This document shows positions 54,161 to 63,717 of a stretch of 64,000 nucleotides of DNA, piece after piece. The notes below the pieces were generated by a model. It ran no database searches, was not told the origin of the DNA, and worked only from the letters and a program-made list of their open reading frames with translations. Numbering within the stretch: the stretch's first letter is position 1; every line of letters begins with the position of its first letter. Source of the stretch: Petrimonas mucosa (GTDB lineage: Bacteria > Bacteroidota > Bacteroidia > Bacteroidales > Dysgonomonadaceae); assembly GCF_900095795.1 (NCBI RefSeq), contig NZ_LT608328.1:2101001-2165000 (forward strand), read 5' to 3'. The translations under genes and the position numbers were made by a program.

Positions 54161-54198
54161 AAAAAGAAAATGCACTCTTTCGGGTGCATTTTCTTTTT
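54161..54198 (+). terminator. Terminator after dipeptidyl peptidase III
   Basis: AAAAAGAAAATGCAC (54161-54175) pairs perfectly with GTGCATTTTCTTTTT (54184-54198) around an 8-nt loop; the A and T runs make it work in both directions. Confidence 0.9.
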
Positions 54199-54205
54199 AT
54201 CTTTG
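54198..54205 (+). promoter_or_regulatory. -7 element for folC, touching the terminator
   Basis: TATCTTTG begins at the last base of the terminator stem and lies 19 nt before ATG 54225. Confidence 0.4.
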
Positions 54206-54224
54206 TCGACTCTTAACAGCAAGC

Positions 54225-55520
54225 ATGATGATGATGAGCTACCCTGAAACGCTGGAATACCTCTACGCTCAGATGCCTGAATATCAACGTATCGGACATC
54301 TAGCCTACAAACCGGGGCTGGAGAACAGCCACCGTCTCGACACCCTCTTCAACCATCCGCACCAACGGTACAGGACCATTCACGTTGGAGGCACCAATGG
54401 CAAAGGCTCCACCTCACACCTGCTGGCCGCCATTCTCGGGGAGTCGGGCTATAAAGTGGGCTTATACACCTCGCCCCACCTGGTAGACTTCCGCGAACGG
54501 ATCAGGGTCAATGGTGAGATGGTGCCCGAAGGCTACGTGATCGATTTCGTCGAAAAATATCGAGATCGGGTCGAGCCCATCATGCCCTCCTTCTTCGAAC
54601 TTACGATGGAGATGGCATTCCTCTACTTTGCAGAACAGCAGGTGGATGTGGCTGTCGTCGAGGTGGGACTGGGAGGACGGCTCGACAGCACCAACATCAT
54701 CTCACCCGATCTCTGCGTCATCACCAACATCGGCTTCGACCACATGCAGTACCTGGGAAATACGCTTCCGGAGATTGCAGCGGAGAAAGCCGGCATCATC
54801 AAGCCCGGAGTAGCGGTTGTGATTGGTGAAGCGGAAGATGAGGCAGTAAGGGAGGTCTTTGATACAAAAGCCCGATCCGTAGGGGCTCCCATTCTGTTTG
54901 CAGAAAGGGAACTGAGCGGTTTTTCAGCAGATTGGAACAACGATCAGTGGAGAATCGATACATGCGAATACCCAAATCTGACATATCAATTGGGTGGATT
55001 CGCACAGGAAAAGAATGCCCGTACCGTTCTGACTGCGGTGTCGGAACTGAAACGTCAGGGGTACCGGATACCGGAAGAGGCGGTCTATGGCGGATTTGCC
55101 CATGTCAAGGAGCTGACCGGTCTGAGGGGGCGTTGGGAACTGCTGCAGACCCGGCCCAGGATCATCTGTGATACCGGCCACAATGCACACGGCATACGCT
55201 ATATCGTATCGCAACTACAACAGGAGAACTACCACAGGCTGCACATGGTTTTCGGCATGGTCAACGACAAGGATATCACTCCGGTGCTGGCGATGCTGCC
55301 CAGGCAGGCCAACTACTATTTCACGCGGGCATCGGTGGAACGGGCGCTGGACGGGGAGACGCTGGCACAGCAGGCGGCGGCGTTCGGTCTGCAGGGTGAC
55401 TGTTACGGCGGAGTGGCATCGGCAATTGAGGCTGCCAAAGAAAACGCCGACGAAGATGACCTCATCTTCATCGGCGGCAGTTCCTTTATTGTGGCAGATG
55501 CACTGCCTCTCTTCAGATAG
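54225..55520 (+). CDS. folC: Folylpolyglutamate / dihydrofolate synthase
   Basis: A 431-residue Mur-ligase-family enzyme that adds glutamate to dihydropteroate and to folates. The ATP motif GGTNGKGSTSHLLAA and the following PHLVDFRERI are clear, as are VVEVGLGGRLDSTN and the C-terminal ICDTGHNAHG. Four ATG codons in a row (54225, 54228, 54231, 54234) make the exact start uncertain; the frame is open to 54120 but crosses the terminator. Confidence 0.95.
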   Translation: MMMMSYPETLEYLYAQMPEYQRIGHLAYKPGLENSHRLDTLFNHPHQRYRTIHVGGTNGKGSTSHLLAAILGESGYKVGLYTSPHLVDFRERIRVNGEMVPEGYVIDFVEKYRDRVEPIMPSFFELTMEMAFLYFAEQQVDVAVVEVGLGGRLDSTNIISPDLCVITNIGFDHMQYLGNTLPEIAAEKAGIIKPGVAVVIGEAEDEAVREVFDTKARSVGAPILFAERELSGFSADWNNDQWRIDTCEYPNLTYQLGGFAQEKNARTVLTAVSELKRQGYRIPEEAVYGGFAHVKELTGLRGRWELLQTRPRIICDTGHNAHGIRYIVSQLQQENYHRLHMVFGMVNDKDITPVLAMLPRQANYYFTRASVERALDGETLAQQAAAFGLQGDCYGGVASAIEAAKENADEDDLIFIGGSSFIVADALPLFR

Positions 55521-55991
55521 TTACCAGATCAGCACCACCTGGAACTCTCTGTTTTCCAAATACTCATCAACCCTTTCCAAATCGGATGCCTCGATATAAA
55601 AAGCTACCGTGGAGGGGTTGCCAACTTGAAAATCACATTTTATGTGCTCAGTATAGAACCCGGTGTATGTATTACCATCGTTCCCGGTATAATCGTATGA
55701 ATACGATTTGGAATACGGGAGAGGAGCCTTGGTGTTGGAGTTGAATTTCAGATAGGCAATAGCTGCTCCCTCATTATAGATAAACGGAGTCAGTTCAGGT
55801 AATGACACGATGGCTTCGTACTGACCATCAAAGGAATTCCATTTCCAATCGGATTTCTTGACCAGTATGTTGACCACTTTCCATTGCGTCTCGGCAATAT
55901 CATCGTTGCTCGACGAACATGAAGTAGCACCGAGAGTCAATCCCAGAAAAAGGACAACGGCAAGAAGAGAAGTAAAAAAATTTCTTTTCAT
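55521..55991 (-). CDS. Hypothetical lipoprotein
   Basis: A 156-residue protein with a signal peptide and the lipobox GATSCSS. The mature part starts with DDIAETQWKVVNILV and looks mostly beta-stranded, with many Tyr, Trp and Asn residues. It appears to belong to a Bacteroidales family without known function. Convergent with folC, with the two stop codons adjacent. Confidence 0.75.
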   Translation of the reverse strand: MKRNFFTSLLAVVLFLGLTLGATSCSSSNDDIAETQWKVVNILVKKSDWKWNSFDGQYEAIVSLPELTPFIYNEGAAIAYLKFNSNTKAPLPYSKSYSYDYTGNDGNTYTGFYTEHIKCDFQVGNPSTVAFYIEASDLERVDEYLENREFQVVLIW

Positions 55992-56194
55992 AAATGTAGG
56001 CATTAAGCGATTCTTAAATTTTGACTAAAAAAAAATAAACTCGTTTAACTGAAAAAAGTAATCATTGCTCATATTTGTTTCCCCGCCCCAAAAATAAGCA
56101 AAAAAACTCCTTAATCGGTCCGTTTAACCAAAAAATAGAAATTTGGGCACGCTTAATTGGTGATTCGGGTGTGACAATCTTTCAAACAATACTG

Positions 56195-56225
56195 TTTGAG
56201 ATACGGAAATAATCAGCTATTTTTG
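56195..56225 (+). promoter_or_regulatory. Promoter of the thyA-folA operon
   Basis: TTTG (56195-56198), exactly 19 bp, TATTTTTG (56218-56225), 20 nt before the thyA ATG; an exact match to the Bacteroidetes consensus. Confidence 0.75.
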
Positions 56226-56244
56226 TGAGAAACTCTCTCACAAG

Positions 56245-57039
56245 ATGAAACAATATTTAGATTTACTCCAGCGCGTGCTGGATGAAGGGGTAAGAAAAGA
56301 GGACCGCACGGGTACAGGGACCATCAGTGTTTTCGGACACCAGTGCCGTTTCAGGTTGAGCGACGGATTCCCCCTGCTTACAACAAAAAAACTTCATCTG
56401 AAATCGATCATACATGAGCTGTTGTGGTTTCTTGACGGGGACACCAATGTAAAATACCTGAACGATAACGGTGTACGCATCTGGAACGAGTGGGCGGATG
56501 AGAATGGCGACCTGGGACACATTTACGGTTACCAGTGGCGTTCATGGCCCGATTACAACGGTGGACACATCGATCAGATAGCCCAGGTGGTAGAGACCAT
56601 AAAGCACAATCCCGATTCGCGCCGCATCATTGTCAGCTCGTGGAACGTAGCCGATATCCCCAACATGAACCTTCCACCCTGTCATGCCTTCTTCCAGTTC
56701 TATGTGGCAGAGGGTAAACTGAGCCTGCAGCTCTACCAGAGGAGTGCCGACATATTTCTGGGCGTGCCTTTCAATATTGCCTCGTACGCCCTGCTGCTGA
56801 AGATGATGGCCCAGGTGACGGGACTTCAGGAGGGTGAATTCGTTCACACCCTCGGTGATGCCCACATCTACCTGAACCACCTGGAACAGGTGAAACTGCA
56901 GCTTACGCGTGAGCCGAGACCGCTGCCCGATATGAAAATAAATCCCGATGTGAAAGATATTTTTAGCTTCAGGTACGAAGATTTTGAACTGGTGAACTAC
57001 GATCCCTATCCACATATCAAGGGGGAGGTTGCGGTATGA
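56245..57039 (+). CDS. thyA: Thymidylate synthase
   Basis: ThyA methylates dUMP to dTMP with methylene-tetrahydrofolate. The 264-residue length equals the E. coli enzyme, with [13 protein letters not shown] near the start, the nucleophile in [12 protein letters not shown], and [17 protein letters not shown] for dUMP binding. The stop overlaps the start of folA (ATGA), so the dihydrofolate produced is recycled by its translational partner. Confidence 0.98.
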   Translation: MKQYLDLLQRVLDEGVRKEDRTGTGTISVFGHQCRFRLSDGFPLLTTKKLHLKSIIHELLWFLDGDTNVKYLNDNGVRIWNEWADENGDLGHIYGYQWRSWPDYNGGHIDQIAQVVETIKHNPDSRRIIVSSWNVADIPNMNLPPCHAFFQFYVAEGKLSLQLYQRSADIFLGVPFNIASYALLLKMMAQVTGLQEGEFVHTLGDAHIYLNHLEQVKLQLTREPRPLPDMKINPDVKDIFSFRYEDFELVNYDPYPHIKGEVAV

Positions 57040-57548
57040 CAGAGAAGCATCAGGCCATTGCTCTCATCGTTGCCCTGGACGGGCAGAATGGCATCGGTCG
57101 CAAGGGCGATCTGCTCTGCCATCTTCCCGACGATCTGAAACATTTCAAGCAGATTACAACAGGGCATGTCGTGATCATGGGACGAAAAACCTACGCGTCA
57201 CTGCCGAAAGGGGCTCTGCCCAACCGGACCAACATCGTGATCACCTCGCAAGCTCGGGAGGATTTTCCGGGGTGCAAGGTTGCCCGCTCGGTAGAAGAGG
57301 CCCTCTCCCTTTGCAGCGGCCAGGAGAAGGTGTTCATCATCGGAGGGGGGCAACTCTATCGCACCTCCTTGCACCTGGTCTCCAGACTTTACATCACCCG
57401 GATTCATCACATCTTCGACGATGCAGACACCTTCTTTCCGGAGATCAATGAGACCGAATGGGAACTCACCGGAGAAGAGCATCACCTTCCGGACGAGCGG
57501 CACCCTTACGGCTTTACGTTCCAGACCTACTCCAGAAAAAACAGGTAG
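57036..57548 (+). CDS. folA: Dihydrofolate reductase
   Basis: A 170-residue DHFR that regenerates tetrahydrofolate with NADPH. Motifs include [20 protein letters not shown] (the usual W in LPW is replaced by cysteine at LLCHLP), [10 protein letters not shown], and IIGGGQLYR. It overlaps thyA by 4 nt. The Trp-to-Cys change in the substrate loop is notable but seen here only by eye. Confidence 0.96.
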   Translation: MTEKHQAIALIVALDGQNGIGRKGDLLCHLPDDLKHFKQITTGHVVIMGRKTYASLPKGALPNRTNIVITSQAREDFPGCKVARSVEEALSLCSGQEKVFIIGGGQLYRTSLHLVSRLYITRIHHIFDDADTFFPEINETEWELTGEEHHLPDERHPYGFTFQTYSRKNR

Positions 57549-57563
57549 TGAGAAAAATTGAGC

Positions 57564-59018
57564 ATGAAAAGAATAGACGCCTTTATCCCCTTCACGGATC
57601 CGGAACAGGTTAAGATTACAGTTGAGGAGCTCAGAGGGTCCGGATCGATTGGAAAAATCTTTCTGCTAACACCGGAAAGATGCGACCGGATACCGGAAGG
57701 GTGCATCGCCATTCCGGTGGACACCCTTCGAAGCAGCAGCACCGTGAAGCAGATTGCCGAGCGGTCGGAAGCAGATTTTACATTGATCTACCTGAAACAG
57801 ACCCCATTGAAACCGGGGTATTTTGCGTTTGAAAGGATGGTTCGCATTGCGGAGGAGTGCGGTGCCGGTATGGTATATGCCGACCATTATGCCATTATCA
57901 ATGGCGAAAGGTGCCCCCACCCGGTGATCGACTATCAGGAGGGGAGCCTGCGTGACGATTTCAATTTCGGCTCGTTGCTCCTCTACGACTCGGCTGCGCT
58001 GAAGAGGGCTGCCCAACGGATGGAAAGGGGAGAATACAGACATGCCGGACTCTACGACCTCCGGCTGAAGGTGTCGCAACAACATCAGCTGGTTCACATC
58101 AATGAATACCTCTATTCGGAGGTGGAGGAGGATACCCGCGACTCCGGACGGAAGATTTTCGACTACGTGGACCCCAGGAACAGGGAGGTCCAACTGGAGA
58201 TGGAACAGGCCTGCACCCAACACCTGAAGGATGTGGGGGCATACCTGGAACCCGTATTCGAGGAGGTTGACCTGGAAGAGGGTCATTTTGACGTCAAGGC
58301 GTCGGTCATCATCCCGGTCCGCAACCGCATCAGAACCATCCGTGATGCCATCATTTCGGTGCTACGTCAGAAGACCGATTTTCCCTTCAACCTGATAGTG
58401 ATCGACAACCACTCCACCGATGGCACTACCGAAGCCATCGCCAGCTTCAGCAACGACCCGCGGCTGATACATCTCATACCCGATAGGGATGATCTGGGCA
58501 TCGGGGGGTGCTGGAATGCAGGCGTCCATCACGCAGCGTGTGGCAGGTTCGCAGTACAGCTCGACAGTGACGATCTCTACAGCGGGGAAGATACGTTACA
58601 AAGGATTGTCGATGCGTTCTACGAGCAGAAGTGTGCCATGGTGGTGGGCAGCTACCGGATGACCGATTTCAATCTGGAGACAATTCCTCCCGGTGTGATC
58701 GATCACAGGGAGTGGACACCCGGGAACGGGAGGAACAACGCCCTTCGTATCAACGGGCTGGGAGCACCCCGGGCCTTCTTTACCCCGCTGCTGCGTGAGA
58801 TCAAGGCACCCAACACCAGCTATGGCGAGGATTATGCCCTCGGGCTCAACATCTCCCGCCGATACCGGATCGGAAGGATCTACGACGAACTCTATCTTTG
58901 CCGTCGCTGGGAAGAGAACAGCGACGCTTCTCTCGACATCACAAAAGTGAACGCACATAACCTCTATAAAGACCGGATCAGGACATGGGAACTGCAGGCC
59001 AGAAAAAACCGGAGGTAG
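57564..59018 (+). CDS. Glycosyltransferase family 2 with a second GT-A-like N-terminal half
   Basis: A 484-residue protein. The C-terminal half (about 250-484) is a GT2 domain: ASVIIPVRNRIRTI, IDNHSTDGTTE, and the DxD-like LDSDDLYSG for metal and nucleotide-sugar binding. The N-terminal half (1-245) also resembles a GT-A fold (RIDAFIPFTDPEQV start, MVYADHYAI where the DxD would lie), suggesting a tandem or degenerate transferase. No membrane segment is visible. It overlaps the SpoIID-like gene by 34 nt and heads a cell-wall cluster. Confidence 0.85.
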   Translation: MKRIDAFIPFTDPEQVKITVEELRGSGSIGKIFLLTPERCDRIPEGCIAIPVDTLRSSSTVKQIAERSEADFTLIYLKQTPLKPGYFAFERMVRIAEECGAGMVYADHYAIINGERCPHPVIDYQEGSLRDDFNFGSLLLYDSAALKRAAQRMERGEYRHAGLYDLRLKVSQQHQLVHINEYLYSEVEEDTRDSGRKIFDYVDPRNREVQLEMEQACTQHLKDVGAYLEPVFEEVDLEEGHFDVKASVIIPVRNRIRTIRDAIISVLRQKTDFPFNLIVIDNHSTDGTTEAIASFSNDPRLIHLIPDRDDLGIGGCWNAGVHHAACGRFAVQLDSDDLYSGEDTLQRIVDAFYEQKCAMVVGSYRMTDFNLETIPPGVIDHREWTPGNGRNNALRINGLGAPRAFFTPLLREIKAPNTSYGEDYALGLNISRRYRIGRIYDELYLCRRWEENSDASLDITKVNAHNLYKDRIRTWELQARKNRR

Positions 59019-60328
59019 CCGAACCGATTATTCGCGTGGGGATCATACAGGAGCAGGAGATGATCGGCTTTACCCTCCACTCCACATACAGGTTGGAAGG
59101 AGAGCCATTTCCGCCGGGCAATTATTCGGTTATCCTGAAAGGGAAGAAGATCCTCTTTCAGGGAAAGAGTTACGATAAGATCACGTTTGAACCGGACCGG
59201 ATCCATGAGGATTCGTTCGAGTTGAAAGCGGTAACGATTGGCATCGGGTTTCACTGGGAGCGGAAAGAGGATCAGCGCTTTCTGGGTGGATTATCCTTCA
59301 TCCGGGGGAGAGGGGGCATCACCGCTGTCAACAATGTCGCCCTCGAGGATTACCTCAAAAGCGTCATCTCCTCCGAAATGAGCGCCACCAGCTCCGGGGA
59401 ACTGCTGAAAGCACATGCCGTCATCTCCCGCAGCTGGCTGTTGGCCCAATTGGTGAAGAGCAGAAATATTGGAGAGGGGTACCGTACCTCATCCGTTACG
59501 CCCACCGAGATTATCCGCTGGTACGACCGGGAGGATCACGACCGTTTCGATGTCTGTGCAGACGACCATTGTCAGCGCTACCAGGGAATTACCCGGCAGA
59601 CCACCGCTCTGGTGAACGAGGCAATCGACTCGACACGGGGAGAGGTGATCACTTGCAACGGGATCGTCTGTGATGCCCGCTTCTCGAAATGTTGCGGCGG
59701 AGCGACGGAGGCTTTCGAAAATGTGTGGGAACCTGTTCCACACCCCTATCTGCAAGGAATGGCAGATAATGGTGAAGGTTTCCCGTTACCCGATCTCACC
59801 TGCGAGAAGCATGCCGCAGCATGGATCCACTCGTCACCACCCGCCTTCTGTAATACGCAGGAGAGCCGGATACTCAGGCAGGTCCTGAATGATTACGACC
59901 GTGAGACGAACGACTTCTACCGCTGGAAAGTGGTCTATAGGCAAGCGGAACTGAGTCGACTGATCCGGGAACGATCCGGCATCGATTTCGGCGGGATCAT
60001 CGCGCTGGAGCCGCTAGAACGGGGTGTATCGGGACGTATCATTCGGCTCAGGATCGTGGGAACCGAACGGGTGACAACGATCGGAAAGGAACTGGAGATA
60101 CGGCGTACACTCTCGCCCACGCACCTCTACAGCGCTGCCTTCGTGGTGGATGCCGGAGAGATGGATGAAAAAGGTGTACCGCAAAAGTTTACGCTCACCG
60201 GAGCAGGCTGGGGACACGGCGTAGGTTTATGCCAGATCGGTGCAGCAGTGATGGCAGAACGGGGCTACGGATATGCAGCCATCCTGCACCACTATTTTCC
60301 CCACACCAGGATCGACCAAAAATATTAA
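58985..60328 (+). CDS. SpoIID/LytB-domain protein
   Basis: A 447-residue protein with the SpoIID domain: VALEDYLKSVISSEMS (with the glutamate expected to be catalytic in SpoIID lytic transglycosylases), LKAHAVISRSWLL, and the C-terminal GWGHGVGLCQIGA. Such enzymes cut glycan strands lacking stem peptides. Compared with sporulation SpoIID there is an insertion containing cysteines and histidines (VCADDHCQRY, SKCCGG). No signal peptide is seen at this start, which is unusual for a wall-acting protein. Confidence 0.88.
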   Translation: MGTAGQKKPEVAEPIIRVGIIQEQEMIGFTLHSTYRLEGEPFPPGNYSVILKGKKILFQGKSYDKITFEPDRIHEDSFELKAVTIGIGFHWERKEDQRFLGGLSFIRGRGGITAVNNVALEDYLKSVISSEMSATSSGELLKAHAVISRSWLLAQLVKSRNIGEGYRTSSVTPTEIIRWYDREDHDRFDVCADDHCQRYQGITRQTTALVNEAIDSTRGEVITCNGIVCDARFSKCCGGATEAFENVWEPVPHPYLQGMADNGEGFPLPDLTCEKHAAAWIHSSPPAFCNTQESRILRQVLNDYDRETNDFYRWKVVYRQAELSRLIRERSGIDFGGIIALEPLERGVSGRIIRLRIVGTERVTTIGKELEIRRTLSPTHLYSAAFVVDAGEMDEKGVPQKFTLTGAGWGHGVGLCQIGAAVMAERGYGYAAILHHYFPHTRIDQKY

Positions 60329-60343
60329 ATCAATAGACCAAGC

Positions 60344-61639
60344 ATGAAAAAAAGAGTGTGTTCACCGTGGAGCTGGATACCGACGCTCTATTTTGCCGAA
60401 GGCCTCCCCTATGTGGTGGTAATGACCGTTGCCGTGATCATGTACAAACGTTTTGGCCTTTCGAATACCGATATTGCCCTCTATACTTCATGGCTCTATC
60501 TTCCGTGGGTCATCAAGCCCTTCTGGAGTCCGTTTGTGGATATCCTGAAAACCAAGCGGTGGTGGATCATAACGATGCAGCTGCTTATTGGTGCAGGCAT
60601 GGCTGGTATCGCCTTCACATTACCTACCCCCCTCTTCCTGCAGGCATCCCTCGCCTTTTTCTGGCTGACCGCTTTCAGTTCGGCCACTCATGACATTGCT
60701 GCCGACGGCTTCTACATGCTCGCATTGGACCAATCGCAACAGTCGTTTTTTGTAGGAATAAGGAGCACCTTCTACAGGCTGGCCATGATTACCGGTCAGG
60801 GATTGCTGGTCGTACTGGCAGGCTACCTGGAAAAAACGACCGGTACGATTCCTTATGCCTGGAGCCTCACCTTTTTCATACTGGCGGGACTCTTCCTAGC
60901 ATTCTTTATCTACCACCGGTTTCTGCTCCCCTACCCTTCGACCGATTCCGGGAGAGCCGCCCGTACACCGCAGGAGGTGCTGATCGAATTCGGAAGAACC
61001 TTCAAATCCTTTTTCTCCAAAAAGGGAATTGGATTGGCCATTGCATTCATGTTACTCTACAGACTGGCAGAGGCAATGCTGGTGAAACTGGCATCGCCCT
61101 TCCTGCTCGACAGCCGTGGGGTCGGCGGTCTGGGGTTAACCACTTCCGAAGTGGGCATAACTTACGGTACGGTAGGTGTGATCAGCCTGACGCTCGGGGG
61201 CATTCTCGGCGGTATCATGGCTTCGCGACAGGGGTTGAAATATTGGCTCTGGCCCATGGCGTTGGCCATCACCCTGCCCAATGCAGCCTACCTCTACCTC
61301 GCATATTTCCAACCGGAAAACATCTTATGGGTAAACGTCGCCGTGGCGATCGAACAGTTTGGCTACGGTTTCGGATTCACCGCCTATATGCTCTATCTGA
61401 TCTATTTCTCTCAGGGCGAACACAAAACAGCCCACTACTCCATCTGCACGGGATTCATGGCACTGGGAATGATGCTGCCGGGAATGGCGGCCGGATGGAT
61501 ACAGGAGCAACTGGGCTACCACCATTTCTTTGTTCTGGTCATGATCCTCACCATACCGACCCTGCTGCTGATTCCCTACATGAAAGTGGATCCCGGTTTC
61601 GGCAGATCGAAGAGAGGGGAACCGGAGAAACGGCAATGA
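60344..61639 (+). CDS. AmpG-like MFS transporter for muropeptides or MurNAc
   Basis: A 431-residue MFS protein with twelve hydrophobic segments. The start WIPTLYFAEGLPYVVV and the loop SPFVDILKTKRWW match AmpG and its relatives, which import cell-wall fragments. The next two genes encode a MurK-type sugar kinase and MurQ. In Tannerella forsythia a similar transporter (MurT) sits with MurK and MurQ and imports MurNAc, so a MurNAc or disaccharide substrate is likely. Confidence 0.9.
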   Translation: MKKRVCSPWSWIPTLYFAEGLPYVVVMTVAVIMYKRFGLSNTDIALYTSWLYLPWVIKPFWSPFVDILKTKRWWIITMQLLIGAGMAGIAFTLPTPLFLQASLAFFWLTAFSSATHDIAADGFYMLALDQSQQSFFVGIRSTFYRLAMITGQGLLVVLAGYLEKTTGTIPYAWSLTFFILAGLFLAFFIYHRFLLPYPSTDSGRAARTPQEVLIEFGRTFKSFFSKKGIGLAIAFMLLYRLAEAMLVKLASPFLLDSRGVGGLGLTTSEVGITYGTVGVISLTLGGILGGIMASRQGLKYWLWPMALAITLPNAAYLYLAYFQPENILWVNVAVAIEQFGYGFGFTAYMLYLIYFSQGEHKTAHYSICTGFMALGMMLPGMAAGWIQEQLGYHHFFVLVMILTIPTLLLIPYMKVDPGFGRSKRGEPEKRQ

Positions 61640-61667
61640 AATTATACGAAAAGCAAACAACGAGAGC

Positions 61668-62519
61668 ATGGAGAAAGCATTATCCGAAAAGATAGTGATT
61701 GCCGACAGCGGCGCTACCAAGACCGACTGGTGCCTGGTTCAAGGAGGGGAAATCTTGAAGCGGTTTTTCACCCACGGTATCAGTCCCGTCTACCAGACCG
61801 AAGCGGAGATGGCCAAAGAGATCAGGTTGCATGTCTACCCCCAGTTAAGGGAGCAGCAGTTTCGATCGATCCGGTTTTACGGTACCGGCTGTATCCCGGA
61901 GAAGAGTGCAGCCGTGAGCCAGGCACTATACCAATCGTTCCCCATCGAGGAGATTCAAGTCTACAGCGACCTGATGGCCGCGGCACATGGCCTCTGCGGA
62001 TATGAACCGGGCATTGCCTGTATCCTGGGCACCGGGAGCAACTCCTGCGAATGGGACGGTTCAAGCATCATCAAACAGGTGCCGCCACTTGGATTTATCC
62101 TGGGTGATGAGGGCAGCGGCGCCGCACTGGGAAAGCTGCTGGTGGGCGATGCGCTCAAGAACCGGTTGCCCGATGGATTGAAGGAGCGCCTCCTTGCCGA
62201 GTACGACCTGGATCAGGCAACCATCATCGAGAGAGTTTACCGCCAACCCTTCCCCAGCCGTTTTTTGGCGGGACTGGCACCCTTCCTGCTGAAACATATC
62301 GACCACCCACATATTCGCCATATGGTTATCCGGAGCTTCTCAGATTTCCTTGAGAGAAATGTCATGCAATATGATTATCGGAAAAATAGGGTTAATTTTG
62401 TGGGCTCCATCGCCTGGCACTTCTCCGGACTGCTGCGTGAAGTTGCCGCAGAGAAGGGGATTGAGACCGGGAAGATCGAGCAATCTCCCATGGAAGGATT
62501 GATAAGTTATTACGCTTGA
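61668..62519 (+). CDS. murK: BadF/BadG-family sugar kinase, MurK-like
   Basis: A 283-residue ASKHA kinase with DSGATKTDW (phosphate 1), GTGSNSC (phosphate 2) and LGDEGSGAALG. Bacteroidetes and clostridial members phosphorylate N-acetylmuramic acid and/or N-acetylglucosamine. It lies between the AmpG-like carrier and murQ, whose ATG overlaps its stop by one base, so MurNAc kinase is the best assignment. The 6-phosphate formed would be the direct MurQ substrate. Confidence 0.85.
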   Translation: MEKALSEKIVIADSGATKTDWCLVQGGEILKRFFTHGISPVYQTEAEMAKEIRLHVYPQLREQQFRSIRFYGTGCIPEKSAAVSQALYQSFPIEEIQVYSDLMAAAHGLCGYEPGIACILGTGSNSCEWDGSSIIKQVPPLGFILGDEGSGAALGKLLVGDALKNRLPDGLKERLLAEYDLDQATIIERVYRQPFPSRFLAGLAPFLLKHIDHPHIRHMVIRSFSDFLERNVMQYDYRKNRVNFVGSIAWHFSGLLREVAAEKGIETGKIEQSPMEGLISYYA

Positions 62520-63346
62520 TGGTATCTGATATGACATTTATCAACATAACCGAACAACCGTCGCTCTATAACGACCTGGAGAACAAGCCGGTTTCTGAAA
62601 TCCTTACCGATATCAACCGGGAAGACCAGAAGGTGGCCCTTGCAGTGCAACAGACCATTCCCGAGATAGAGAAGCTTGTCAACGGAATTGTGGAACGGAT
62701 GAAACGGGGCGGACGGCTCTTCTATATCGGAGCAGGCACCAGCGGAAGGCTCGGCGTGCTGGATGCTTCGGAGATTCCCCCGACATACGGAATGCCCGAC
62801 ACCTACGTTATCGGATTGATTGCCGGTGGCGACACCGCTTTGCGCAGGCCGGTGGAGTCGGCCGAAGACGATGAGGAACAGGCTTGGAAAGAGCTGCAGG
62901 CATATAAGATCAATCGGCACGACACCGTGGTGGGTATTGCGGCATCGGGAACAACACCTTATGTGATAGGGGCATTGCGCAGGGCACGAGAAGCGGGCCT
63001 CCTCACCGGAGCGATAAGCTGCAATCCCGGTTCACCCGTGTCGGCGGAAGCCGAGATCAGGATCGAACCGGTTGTCGGACCGGAGTATGTGACCGGAAGT
63101 ACCCGGATGAAATCGGGCACGGCACAGAAATTGGTGCTCAACATGATTTCGACTGCCGTGATGATCAAACTGGGCAGGGTCAAAGGCAACAAGATGGTGA
63201 ACATGCAGCTGACCAACCGGAAACTGGTCGACCGTGGCGTCCGGATGATTGTCGACGAGCTCGGATTGCCCTATGACCAGGCAAGGAACCTGCTGCTCCT
63301 GCACAGAAGCGTCAAGGCAGCAATTGAAGTGTATAAGAACCAATAG
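62519..63346 (+). CDS. murQ: N-acetylmuramic acid 6-phosphate etherase
   Basis: MurQ removes lactate from MurNAc-6-phosphate to give GlcNAc-6-phosphate. The 275-residue protein has the SIS fold with IGAGTSGRLGVLDASEIPPTYG (first catalytic Glu), the second acidic site ESAEDDEE, and GIAASGTTPYV. E. coli MurQ is about 298 residues, and the extra C-terminal helices are shorter here. ATG 62519 overlaps the kinase stop; ATG 62531 is an alternative start. Confidence 0.96.
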   Translation: MVSDMTFINITEQPSLYNDLENKPVSEILTDINREDQKVALAVQQTIPEIEKLVNGIVERMKRGGRLFYIGAGTSGRLGVLDASEIPPTYGMPDTYVIGLIAGGDTALRRPVESAEDDEEQAWKELQAYKINRHDTVVGIAASGTTPYVIGALRRAREAGLLTGAISCNPGSPVSAEAEIRIEPVVGPEYVTGSTRMKSGTAQKLVLNMISTAVMIKLGRVKGNKMVNMQLTNRKLVDRGVRMIVDELGLPYDQARNLLLLHRSVKAAIEVYKNQ

Positions 63347-63357
63347 TGCATCATCCT

Positions 63358-63699
63358 ATGGCGATCATCATAAAAACCGATAATCCGAACCTTTTGCTTG
63401 ACAAGATCTACGAGGGTCTTGCCAGCCGGAAAGTGGAGAAATGGACGGTTATCCCGGATGGACGAATCACCCCGTCACCGCTGTTATGGAAAAACGAAGC
63501 CTTTTTGAAACCGCAGATATGGGTTGAGGAGAGTGAATTGCGTTTCGGCCTGATAAAGCGGAAAGACCGCAAATATATAACATCGAAGCTCTACACCTAC
63601 TTCCATGTCAAGTTCGTTGAGATGTTGCTTGCCAACTTCGAAACCGATTTCAAGGAGGTAACGGTAACCGCATTCAGTACGCCGCCCGATAATTTCTGA
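63358..63699 (+). CDS. Hypothetical protein at the end of the cell-wall cluster
   Basis: A 113-residue soluble protein with no known domain. It begins MAIIIKTDNPNLLLDKIYEG and contains basic and aromatic residues (KRKDRKYITSKLYTYFHV). It follows murQ after 11 nt, so it is probably co-transcribed. ATG 63358 is chosen; a GTG at 63346 overlaps the murQ stop. The role is unknown. Confidence 0.7.
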   Translation: MAIIIKTDNPNLLLDKIYEGLASRKVEKWTVIPDGRITPSPLLWKNEAFLKPQIWVEESELRFGLIKRKDRKYITSKLYTYFHVKFVEMLLANFETDFKEVTVTAFSTPPDNF

Positions 63700-63717
63700 C
63701 AACCAAACTCTTCCACG

